A stretch of 64,000 nt of DNA from positions 23,687,716-23,751,715 of the forward strand of contig OX465587.1 of NCBI GenBank assembly GCA_950022655.1, given 5' to 3'. Positions 55,379 to 64,000 of the stretch are shown piece after piece (position 1 is the stretch's first letter; the number at the start of each line of letters is the position of its first letter). The DNA comes from Alentia gelatinosa (Eukaryota; Annelida; Polychaeta; Phyllodocida; Polynoidae). Under the pieces are notes generated by a model. That model was not told the DNA's origin and made no database searches. It saw only the letters and a list, made by a program, of their open reading frames with translations. The translations under genes and the position numbers were made by a program.

Positions 55379-55459
55379 CAGCAGTCTCGGGAGTTCCGGT
55401 ACCATCAGAGGTATATTTCCTATTCTTTTCTTGTAATAATGTCCACACACTGCGTAATC
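55379..55459 (-). CDS. Candidate internal exon of an unidentified minus-strand gene
   Basis: Minus strand: donor GACTGCTG|GTAAGT with GT at plus 55377-55378. Acceptor either CATACTAG (exon start 55459) or ATTACGCAG (start 55449). The frame compatible with the exon at 53551-53606 reads WTLLQEKNRKYTSDGTGTPE-TA, ending in phase 1, which completes Gly with that exon. A second open frame (AVCGHYYKKRIGNIP) does not join in frame. Protein family not recognised. Confidence 0.3.
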
Positions 55460-55504
55460 CTAGTATGAATCAGTAAAGGTCAAGTTCACAATCCTGGGAG
55501 GTGT

Positions 55505-55640
55505 TTTATAATGAATACCTTGTCCCCTAAAAGACTATGAAATAAAAGTTCTATTTTCAGGAACCAAGTCAGTAGTTGGGCAGGAGTATGGTCAGACTGG
55601 GATACTGGGCACCTGACCATTTTACCAGGGTTTTGTAGTG
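55505..55640 (+). repeat. Direct repeat, copy 2 of 2 (~135 bp)
   Basis: Matches 54863-54998: TTGTCCCCTAAAAGACTATG, AAAGTTCTATTTTCAGGAAC, ACTGGGCACCTGACCATTTT. Confidence 0.92.
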
Positions 55641-56059
55641 ACCATCATTAATAGTGATATTTTCTGTTGCATAATCGAATTATCATACCTGCTCATATCG
55701 CACAGCTATATCCAAATATGTCTCAGACCATCAGCGGCCGTTTCAGCCCAACAGGTCTATACAACATTGTGTCTATGAAACACCTCCCTGGTTTCTACTG
55801 CAGCATCAACGTATTCCAAATAGGCCTATGTCAATATGTCTTAAATTCCGGTTATTAATTTTGTTTTCATAAATCCTGTGATAATTTCTCGATGTTTGGA
55901 CCTGTTTTTAACAGGCTCCTGCACTTTAGTATATCCAGCGAATTCCGGAGGACTCCGGTGGAGAAGCAGAATGAAACACTCAGACACGTCCTATGTCAGC
56001 GGCCAGTGTAGCACCACCCAAACATCTCCAGGGCTAAAACATCGAAGAACCTGAAAATG

Positions 56060-58130
56060 TAAGTAACAACATGGTTAGAATTGCAATCCATGGAATAAGA
56101 GAATAATCAATTATTATACATATTTTGAAATACTTTTTGTACTTATATTTACAGGGCACTAATATAACCCAAGAATTCGTCGACATCTGACCGAAAAAAG
56201 AATGCCACTGCCGGTCATCCCAGCGAGTCTTAGTAAACACTATCAATGCCAATTCAGACCTCCCGATGCATTCCCACGCCCATTTAATTCAATGCAATTG
56301 TTCATCGTATAGCACGTCGGTGTGCATCTGCAACCTGATGGGTTCAGCCCTTTAGAAATATGAAGGAAACAAGATCCAGATCGTAACATCAACGAGCAAC
56401 ACTTACTCAGAGGATTTCATGTGGGTGCATTATTAGCGGTGGAAATTTCACCTTAGAAAAGTTGATGTTCTAGTTTTGCTGTATAGATTGTACATAATCT
56501 TCCAGTATAAATCTATAGTGATTGGGTGGATTCTGATATAATTTCAGACAGGGGCAGGTGTGGTCATACCAGACACATATTGTATCCTATTTGAATTTCA
56601 TTGGCAGATCTTATGAAAATATTGATCAATATTTTGTGTACCCGGAGGCAGAAGCACATTTCAGCCTTTGTCATGCCACCTACACCAACACCTATCAACA
56701 TCAACACCCAACAACACCTACTCCTTTATACTAACACCCATAGCAACACCCACAAATAACTAGGAGCAAATAGGATGTTCATCATAGATGAATGAGCATG
56801 CAATTATAAATGCATAACAACTAAAAGATTTGTGTTAGATTCAGTTTTCTGGATAGTTTTCTGTAACCAGCTTGTACCTAATCAAATTTCTGCAATGCCT
56901 ATCTAGGATCCAAACAGATCAAGCACCAGTGGGTCTTGAGGTAGTTTGGTCTTGAGTGATTGGTCATGGTCAGCTGGGCACACCTCAAAGACCCTGAGAC
57001 ACTGAATCCCTGCTCTGTTCTCACTATCACAGCGAACAGCATGCAGATAATAAAGGGATAGTTTTCTGGAAGCACACTGAGAGTTCACTGTGACCACTCT
57101 AACCTCTAGATGATGTATTTAGCATGTGCAAACACGCTCTAATAAGACCCACAGCAGGCCTATTTTCTGTTTGTAAAAAAATAGAGATACATACATGTAC
57201 AAGGAGGCAGAATTACATAATTTACCAGTTTTCAACTCCACAGTGTGTGCCTGGATTTTAATGCAATTTCACACAGTGACAGATATGGTCATACCTTACA
57301 AATATTATATTCCTTTCAATTTATATGAGTAGATCTTATAAAAAAATATTAATAAATATATGTGTACACGGAGACAGAAGCACATTATAGCCATTTTTTA
57401 ATCATTTCTCTACTGCTTCTAGTACACATGTTTCTGATTAATTTTGTTTTAGCTATTATACAGAGCCATTTTTTCTTTATCTAATAACTACATAGATATA
57501 TATTGTAAACCAATGTCTAAGTGCTATTTCACTCCCCTTAACAATGTACACGGAGGTATGACTCAATTTTAGCCAATGCAAATATTAATTGAACCAATAT
57601 TCTATAGTCGATCTTGTGATATACTATCAAGGAATATACTTGTTGAAGATTTGAAACCGCAACACTCCACTTATGTGAAAGAGGCGGATTATAAACAGAA
57701 GCCCCACTATTAAAGGAAACCTGGTGGACCTGTGAATTATGGCTGTTTTGTGTTAGCATTTATAATCATCACAATAGATGAGTCAGGTATCAATACAACA
57801 GCTGAAATACCAGTGATCTATACGGTTCGGTACTAGTTCAACCAGAGTTAGGCAGGTAAAATAACCAGGAGTACAACCAGAAACGGGCAACACACCTGGA
57901 CAATGAAATGCTAGGGCATACTTATTATAAAGCTAGACGTGCCTGCCTGACCTCCCACCCCGCAAATCGCATTAGTTACCGATTAAAAAGGTAATTACCC
58001 TTCAGCTTTCAGTAAATGGTACACATGGTTCTGTCGCCTCTACTGAAGTCGCCACATTGGATCAGAAGAATAAGTAGAAACCAGGCACAGTAAAACTGAG
58101 GCGCGCAGTCGAACAGTTAAAGCACCAGTG
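56060..58130. other. Intergenic DNA without recognised genes
   Basis: AT-rich. Blocks near 56570-56660 and 57280-57390 resemble each other (GGTCATACC, AGACAGAAGCACATT-like, GTGTACxCGGAGxCAGAAGC), indicating an old duplication of about 100 bp. No coding frame supported. Confidence 0.5.
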
Positions 58131-58239
58131 TGACGTCACTACCAAACATAGCCTAAAAGTAGTTCAGCCCCCCCCCCTCCCATTCTATAGGTCCCCCTCC
58201 ACCTCCCACTGTGTTCCTGGTCTCGACAGCCTGACAGGA

Positions 58240-58740
58240 TCGTGACACAGTTTGAGCCCAACACAGCTATCTCTTCTACCTCCCCCTCCCTGACCCCAAC
58301 ACCATTTCCCCGCCGCCCGCCGCCAGCTCCCATTCGCCGGCAATGATACGAGTGTACGCCGTTCGCCATACAGCTCACAGTTCACTGTAAACTCCCCTCT
58401 GTGTGCCGTACGCCGCTCGCCGGATCTGTGCGCCGCCCGCCGTACGCCGTACGCCGTACGCCGTACGCCGTACGCCGTACGCCGCCCGCTGTACGCCGCC
58501 CGCCGCCCGCCGCTCAACCCTCGCCCGCCCACGGCAGGTTTGTACTTGAGACGTGAGTGGAGGCCTGACTATCGGCGGCCGGGATGGCACTATCGTCAGT
58601 GTGTCAGTGACCAGTGGAGGGACTAAAAGTTTGGGCATCGTATTGCCCTGAAGTGTGACCTTCATGTGGTGTTTAAGTGGCGCTAGTGTGGGACGTGGTG
58701 AGGCATGACGACTACTGTTCACCGTCACGACTGTGTGAGT
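58240..58740 (+). promoter_or_regulatory. GC-rich island, possible promoter and 5' exon of a plus-strand gene
   Basis: GC-rich and CpG-rich relative to the whole right side of the window. A good donor, GACTGT|GTGAGTAT, is at 58734/58735, preceded by ATGACGACTACTGTTCACCG from 58705. This fits a first exon, but no second exon was found in the window, so the gene remains hypothetical. Confidence 0.25.
58430..58515. repeat. (CGTACGC)n heptamer microsatellite and GCCGCCCGC variants
   Basis: Six successive CGTACGC units at 58439-58482, then GCCGCCCGC-type variants to about 58515. GTACGCC is also the core of the 31-bp minisatellite at 29752-30173. Confidence 0.95.
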
Positions 58741-59389
58741 ATAGCATTATGTCATAAGTGTGAGAGGAATTTCGTGAACCACAACGGACGGGGTGCAGAT
58801 CTTACCACTTTACATACTGTATAGTATATAGCATGCACCTCTCTCTCTCTCTCCTCTCTTCTCTCTCCCATATACAGAGATCCACACACAGTAAAGGTTG
58901 ATCTCTCTGGCTGACTACCCTACATATTAGTCTATTCACAACACTTGATAACATCATCCTACAACGAGAATGGTGAGACATAGGATGGGAGTACATGAAG
59001 TTGGCCGTGGGAAGGCTCAATGCACCCCCTCCCCTCCCTTACCGGGACCGGGGGCGTGTTCATAGTCCGTTCATAACAATACTCAGGTGTGGGTGCCTGA
59101 TTGTGGGCAAACTGACTCGTTTGTACGTCTAGGCCTTATGATTAGAGAATGTAGATTGCTCCCAGGCCTTATACTTACAGCCCACACATATGTTTAGACC
59201 TACACCTCGACCAAGTCTTCGACTATTATCATTCAGTATATTATATATAATTAAACTAAATCAGGACGAAATGCCTTACGATATGTACCCTACATCTGAC
59301 AGACTTCCAGCAAAGAGGGTGGTATACGTAATGGGGAAGGGACTAAAGCCAGTCTAACCTGGACTATATTCACGTATACATGTACACAT

Positions 59390-60025
59390 ACCGGGGAGAC
59401 CACATGTATGTAAATGTAAATCTATACAGATTAAAGACTAAGACTTATATCCTCCATATTTATCCTACCCCTAATATAAAATCCCATAGGCTTAACATTG
59501 GGTTCCCGTATGCCACGCTGACTGGCATACGGAGTTTTATATGCCACTAGTGGCATACAGCATTGTTATCACGTAATATTCCAAAATCGAGGAGATGGGG
59601 TAGGATAAAATCAAAACCTGATTCGTTTTAATCTTGGCCATCGCATTCCACTCCTGGAGTTTTGGCTCCGGACTTCACTCTGCTTCACCTCATGAAGTCA
59701 CTTTGCCAAACTCCAGTCGTGGAATACGGTGGCCAAGATTAAACCTCATCCAGTTTTTCGATAATATGCAATGTAAATAATGAAGACTTATAGCCTTATA
59801 TGGTAGAGTATTTACCCTCATCTCTACTGAGCGGTGAAGATCTATCCTATGTAAAAACAAGTGATGCATAGAGCTGGGGAGACCACGTGTATGTAAATCT
59901 AAATCTATACATATTATATATATATATGTGCAATGTAAATAAAGAAGACTGTATAGCCTTATAAGGTAGAGTATTTACCCCTCGTCCCGACTGAGTGGTG
60001 AACAGCTATCCCATGTAAAAACATG
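59390..60025 (+). repeat. ~165-bp tandem duplication interrupted by MITE copy C
   Basis: GGGGAGACCACGTGTATGTA, AAATCTAAATCTATACA, GCAATGTAAATAA, GAAGACT, TATAGCCTTATA-GGTAGAGTATTTACCC and CTATCC-ATGTAAAAACA recur at 59765-59930 and 59930-60025; the first unit (59390-59458) is broken off by the MITE at 59459 and resumes after it. Confidence 0.85.
59459..59760 (+). mobile_element. MITE with TTTATCCTACCCC ends plus a different hairpin, copy C
   Basis: TTTATCCTACCCCTAATATA and GATGGGGTAGGATAAAA bound 59459-59609, with CCATAGGCTTAACATTGGG inside. The hairpin that follows (59620-59755) has arms TTTAATCTTGGCCATCGCAT / ATACGGTGGCCAAGATTAAA and CCACTCCTGGAGTTTGG-like sequence, unlike the hairpin of copies A and B. 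Confidence 0.85.
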
Positions 60026-60608
60026 TGTAGAGCTTGTGCCTGGAGCATGGTAATGTACAGTTGGGTACCAGCGGGAAAGAATCCTGCATGACTGGACTAA
60101 AGAAGGAAGGGAACTTCCCTCCTACGTCAGTTATTTCACATTGTCTAGTGGTGGTATAGACGTACCTGGGCATATGTTCACTGAATGGCAACTTGTGTTA
60201 TAAATACATATATAGGGTGCTTACAAACCAAAGTAGCGAACATATTATATACGCAGCCTTGAGAACCGAACAGCCCTGTTGGGGACAGGACTCGTTATAC
60301 TGGCTACATACATACTAATGTATTTTACTTGCGGACAGCAGATATAGCTGAATATACATGCATATTGCAATGCTAATGTTTATTGCAATGCTAATGTACA
60401 GGTTATATCAGGTAATACATGGAGATAACGCAAGTCAGCCTTTTATGGAAACGCAATGTAGGTCGAGGGGTATCCAAGTGGGCAACGAGGCACTCAATGT
60501 TTTATAGCACTTTGCTGATATAATATAGACCAATGTTGGTGACATCATAAAATTTACATCTCGACGATTACAGACGACTACACACTATTTATTCTGGTAC
60601 TTATCATA

Positions 60609-60624
60609 GGGGGGGGGGGGGGGG
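60609..60624 (+). repeat. Poly(G) run of 16
   Basis: Sixteen consecutive G. A G-quadruplex-prone and sequencing-error-prone site; length may not be exact. Confidence 0.9.
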
Positions 60625-60774
60625 ATTAGTTCCTAATCCCATCACATAATACTCGTGTGTCAGCCCCTCGAAATACGTCTCTTTTTGTAAATGCACGCTT
60701 GTAAGATGGTTGATGTAAACGTCATGTGAACCCCTTTATAGGTGTAAATGGGTTATAACAAGTCGGATCACTTC

Positions 60775-60895
60775 CAAGGGGATACCTGGCCATATTGAGA
60801 GATAGGTACCTGTATTAGGTATAGTCTAAAGTGAAGGATACCTGGCCATAGTGGGAGATCGGTATCTGTGTTGTCTCAAGTGAAGGTATAAAGAG
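60775..60895 (+). repeat. Two-copy ~58-bp tandem repeat
   Basis: GGATACCTGGCCATA followed by GAGAT-GGTA-CTGT and a TCTAAAGTGAAG/TCTCAAGTGAAG end, twice in succession. Confidence 0.8.
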
Positions 60896-61205
60896 AGTTA
60901 TAATTGTTTGATTGATTGCTTTGTTACTACGTGACACAAATGTGACACAGATAAACGTGTTTATTGTTATCTGGTCGTTCCTGTGGCTTGTGCGAAGGGT
61001 ATGCAAAGGACAGGTCAAAGTCATGTAAACCTTAAGAGAAGCGCAGGGGGATACATTACAGATGGAACTTACATGATATGCAAGTACAAGAGATGTGTTT
61101 CAATTTAAGTACAAGAAAATGTTAAAGAGGATTCATCAAGGTTAACCGCAAAGTGGACGAGTTATATAATGAAGTCATGAATCCAAATCGGGATAAGACT
61201 TAGCT

Positions 61206-61236
61206 CATTCATTCATTCATTCATTCATTCATTCAT
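61206..61236 (+). repeat. (ATTC)n microsatellite
   Basis: About eight tandem ATTC units. Confidence 0.95.
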
Positions 61237-61269
61237 AATTTGACTACACTGTCATACTAAGAAATTCTT

Positions 61270-61880
61270 GTCACAAACTGACCTCATCCAGGTCACAGGA
61301 TAACCTCACTAGTTCATAAACTGATCTCTGTATGTGACAGGCTGACATCACTAGTTCATAAACTTACCTGTGTAGGTCACAGGCTAACCTCACTAGTTCA
61401 TAAGCTGATCACTGTAGGTCAAAGGCTGACCTCACTAATATGTGAATTGGCCTCTATAGGCAACAGGCTGACCTAACTAGTCCATGAACCGACCTCTGTA
61501 GGTCACATGATAGCTTTAATAGTCCATAAACTGACCTCTGTAGGTCAAAGGCTGACCTCACCAATCTGTGAACTGGACTCTATAGGTCACAAACTGACCT
61601 CACTTCTCTTGTCATCTGACATCTATAGGACACAAGCTGACCTCAGTAGTCTATGAACTGACCTCGATAGATCACTAGCTGACCTCACTAGTCAGTGAAC
61701 TGACCTCTATAGGTCACATAATGATCTCACTAGTTCAAAAACTGACCTATGATGACCTCACTAGTCATAGACGGATCTCTAAAGGTCACAGGCTGACCTC
61801 GCTCGTCCATGAGCTCACCTCTGTAGACCCCAGACTGTGCAGACTGACCTCACATGTCCAGAACCCGACCTCAGGAGCTG
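61270..61880 (+). repeat. ~57-bp minisatellite rich in TGACCT/AGGTCA half-sites
   Basis: About eleven diverged units of CTGACCTCTGTAGGTCACAG followed by GCTGACCTCACTAGTCCATGAA-like sequence. Many units have TGACCT, four spacer bases and AGGTCA, an everted pair of nuclear-receptor half-sites. The 90-codon open frame at 61721-61993 is a by-product. Confidence 0.9.
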
Positions 61881-61999
61881 TCTGGACGGAGAGAGGTACT
61901 GGTCTTCCTGGGCAAAAAGCTGATTACAGCACGGTTGATTGTCATCGTTTTTGTGACATCACATCCCCATCTCCTCTTACCTCAGGGACTTAGCTAAAT

Positions 62000-63220
62000 A
62001 TACACACACAGAAGATACGCTGTGAAAACTTGGGAACGGCCCACTTTCCATATGTATTCTCTTCCCGATTCCTACTGTTCCCCGCTGGGCATGGAATACA
62101 CACACAGTTGACATGTACAGGGATGCACATGTCTGTCTGTATACGAGACAACTAGGACGTTGAGAATCGGGCTGAATATATTTAGCAAATGAACCACTTC
62201 AGGCTATATAGCGAAACAACACATCTACTACCCATCAGGGTGGTCTTGTCTAGGAATAAGGCGTCTTCATGAAATCTCTTATGGTACGGGAGGATTTATT
62301 GATTTGATTATGGTAGGTCTGTTATTGTATTTAATGATTTTGCTATAAGTTGTTATTGCGTTTAGCGATGTGGTTTTTATCAGTCACTAGTATATTGTTG
62401 CTTTGGTCTTTCATTTTGATAATGCCATTAATTATTACCAGTTTCATTCATGTCATCATGGATTATGATTTGGTTCATTGATGTTGCTATATTATTGCCA
62501 AGACTGTCACTGAGTCAATGATGTGGTTCTAGGTTGTGCTAGGTATGTTGAGGTAATCTTGACTATGTAGGTGATAGCTAGGAAACGTTTAGTCAGACCA
62601 AATCTTTCACAGATGCTGCACACGCTGTCATCACGGTGACCTATGCTTTCCTGGCCGGGCCCTAAGTATCCTTAATATTCAGATGTCTTTTTTTGTTTGT
62701 TCTTCTTTAGTTATCAAACATACATCACTGGGATCATCCGAGTTTTTCAGATGCAACAATTGGACTGCATATAAATCAATACGTGATTATCGCCATTACA
62801 TCTTGATCAAAAAGCGTTAAATAACCATAGGGTTATGTTGGAAATAATAGGTGAGGGAATAATGATGATGAAGGTATGGTCTCGTATAATATGCTATTGC
62901 GGTTAGATTACTATAACATCAGTTCGATATTTCTCTTAACCCTTTCCTTGCTGCACCCAGTTCCTCTGATCACCATTGTACAGCAGGCATTGCCTGCATA
63001 AACAACCTTGCTATAGCAGGCACCTTTTTTTTTGTTGCAAAATAGCAATGTCACATGATGTGTCATGTGATTTGAGTAATTTATCTTGGTAGCTGATAAT
63101 ATTATGTTATACCAAATCAAAGGTCAATATGCCGTTTATACTATGTCAAAATTTCTTTCAATTCAAACAATTATTTTTGTATTTATTGAATTTTGTATAT
63201 AAGTATAAGTATATAAGTAT
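62000..63220. other. Intergenic DNA, nothing recognised
   Basis: AT-rich, no coding or mobile feature supported. Confidence 0.5.
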
Positions 63221-63224
63221 AAGT

Positions 63225-63296
63225 TAGCCAGGGGTATGCCTGGAGGCATCATGCTGCTGTAGCCAGGGGAATGCCTGGAGGCATCATGCTGCTGTT
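63225..63296 (+). repeat. Two-copy 35-bp tandem repeat
   Basis: AGCCAGGGGTATGCCTGGAG with GCATCATGCTGCTGT is repeated directly with one difference. Confidence 0.92.
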
Positions 63297-63842
63297 AAAG
63301 GGTTAAAACTGTTGTTGTTGCTACTGGGCAGCTGACAGGGTATCCCAGATGTATCATGCATTCTTCCATTTTCTTCTCCAGTGAAAGATCTGTCCTCTGG
63401 GACAGAACTGGTAGAAATAAACAAACAAACAAAAATACGCGGAATAACTCTTTTCTCACGTCGGTCCATATTTGTTAGTAGCATAGACGTGTAGAAACCC
63501 CTCAATATGTGCTTATTTACTCAGAATTGAGGTTAAGAGATTTAAACTACTTAATGATTGCTATCTCCGTCTCATATAGACCAGGTCAGGGCTATGTCAT
63601 AGTCCACAGAGCCTTTCTCACACCTGCCGGTGGTCTTGGTACATCTGTCCCTGCCACACATCACACGTTCACCACTGAGTCACGCATGTCCGGCTTTATT
63701 GTTAGCGCGTGCTCTACACTTACGGATCGTAAAGTGTCATGTACTGCATCAATATGTATGTTCCTGCAATTCATTCTCATGACCAGGGACGGTGTGTTTC
63801 AGGGCATTGGGTCTCCAGTTGGATACGGAATATGTATGCGTA

Positions 63843-64000
63843 TTCATCCTACCCTGCATATATATCTTCATATACTTTTTTTTAGTTTCTTTATTGTATC
63901 TCTCGTTGGGGTACAAGTTTTTCAGATACAACAACTTAACATGGTGTGACTGTATTCCATGGTTATGCCATATATTAATATGCCACGGGTGACATATGCA
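63843..64000. mobile_element. Possible fifth copy of the TTTATCCTACCCC MITE, cut by the window edge
   Basis: ATTCATCCTACCCTG at 63843 resembles the left end of copy D, and ATGCCACGGGTGACATA at 63980 resembles the internal CCACGGGTGTGACATAA of copy B. The other end would lie outside the window. Confidence 0.35.

Noticed and set aside
55914..56055. Plus-strand exon between TTTTTAACAG and GTAAGTAAC
   Set aside because: One frame stays open for 46 codons but ends in a stop two bases before the donor, and the peptide shows no recognisable feature.
56345..56460. Minus-strand exon with GTAAGTGTTG donor near 56406
   Set aside because: All frames between a plausible acceptor and the donor have stops or are too short to support.
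58185..58728. Arg/Ala/Tyr-rich minus-strand ORFs of 115 and 117 codons
   Set aside because: Caused by the CGTACGC heptamer repeat and the GC-rich composition; two overlapping frames are open together.

Overview
This is a stretch of animal nuclear DNA, AT-rich, with spliced genes, long introns and many decayed transposons. Introns with GT-AG borders, a seven-transmembrane receptor, an IkB-type ankyrin protein and a tRNA-derived SINE all fit a bilaterian invertebrate. The style of the repeats (SINE, Harbinger-like and pogo-like MITEs, many minisatellites) is compatible with a lophotrochozoan such as a mollusc or annelid, but the species is not fixed by anything I can read.

Layout. 1-1712: the last two exons of a plus-strand gene that looks like a GT8 (glycogenin-like) glycosyltransferase. 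Its final coding segment is followed by about seven diverged tandem copies of itself. 5769-48625: one large plus-strand gene for a class A (rhodopsin-type) G-protein-coupled receptor, six coding exons, 452 codons, all joined in frame by good splice sites. Intron 2 (14576-33568) contains a complete IkB/Cactus-like gene on the opposite strand (coding 26372-27568). A candidate 5' non-coding exon and two adjacent NF-kB-type sites lie about 2.9 kb upstream of its start codon, so the inhibitor may be under feedback control by NF-kB. The remaining intron DNA holds a 2.5-kb near-perfect palindrome, two degenerate LINEs, a degenerate pogo/Tigger transposon, a SINE with intact 13-bp target-site duplication, MITEs, foldback hairpins and minisatellites.

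48626-64000 is mainly intergenic. It has repeats, two candidate small minus-strand exons (55379-55449/55459 and 53551-53606) whose phases fit each other, an unassigned 139-codon ORF, a GC-rich island with a heptamer repeat near 58400, and a minisatellite (61270-61880) packed with TGACCT/AGGTCA half-sites.

No prokaryotic-type operon, CRISPR array or obvious new enzymatic system is visible. The most unusual structures are a family of small elements with TTTATCCTACCCC ends next to hairpins whose stems differ from copy to copy, the nested NF-kB inhibitor with kB sites, and the tandem array grown from a gene's coding end. Exon calls come from reading splice sites and translation by eye; no database search was possible.
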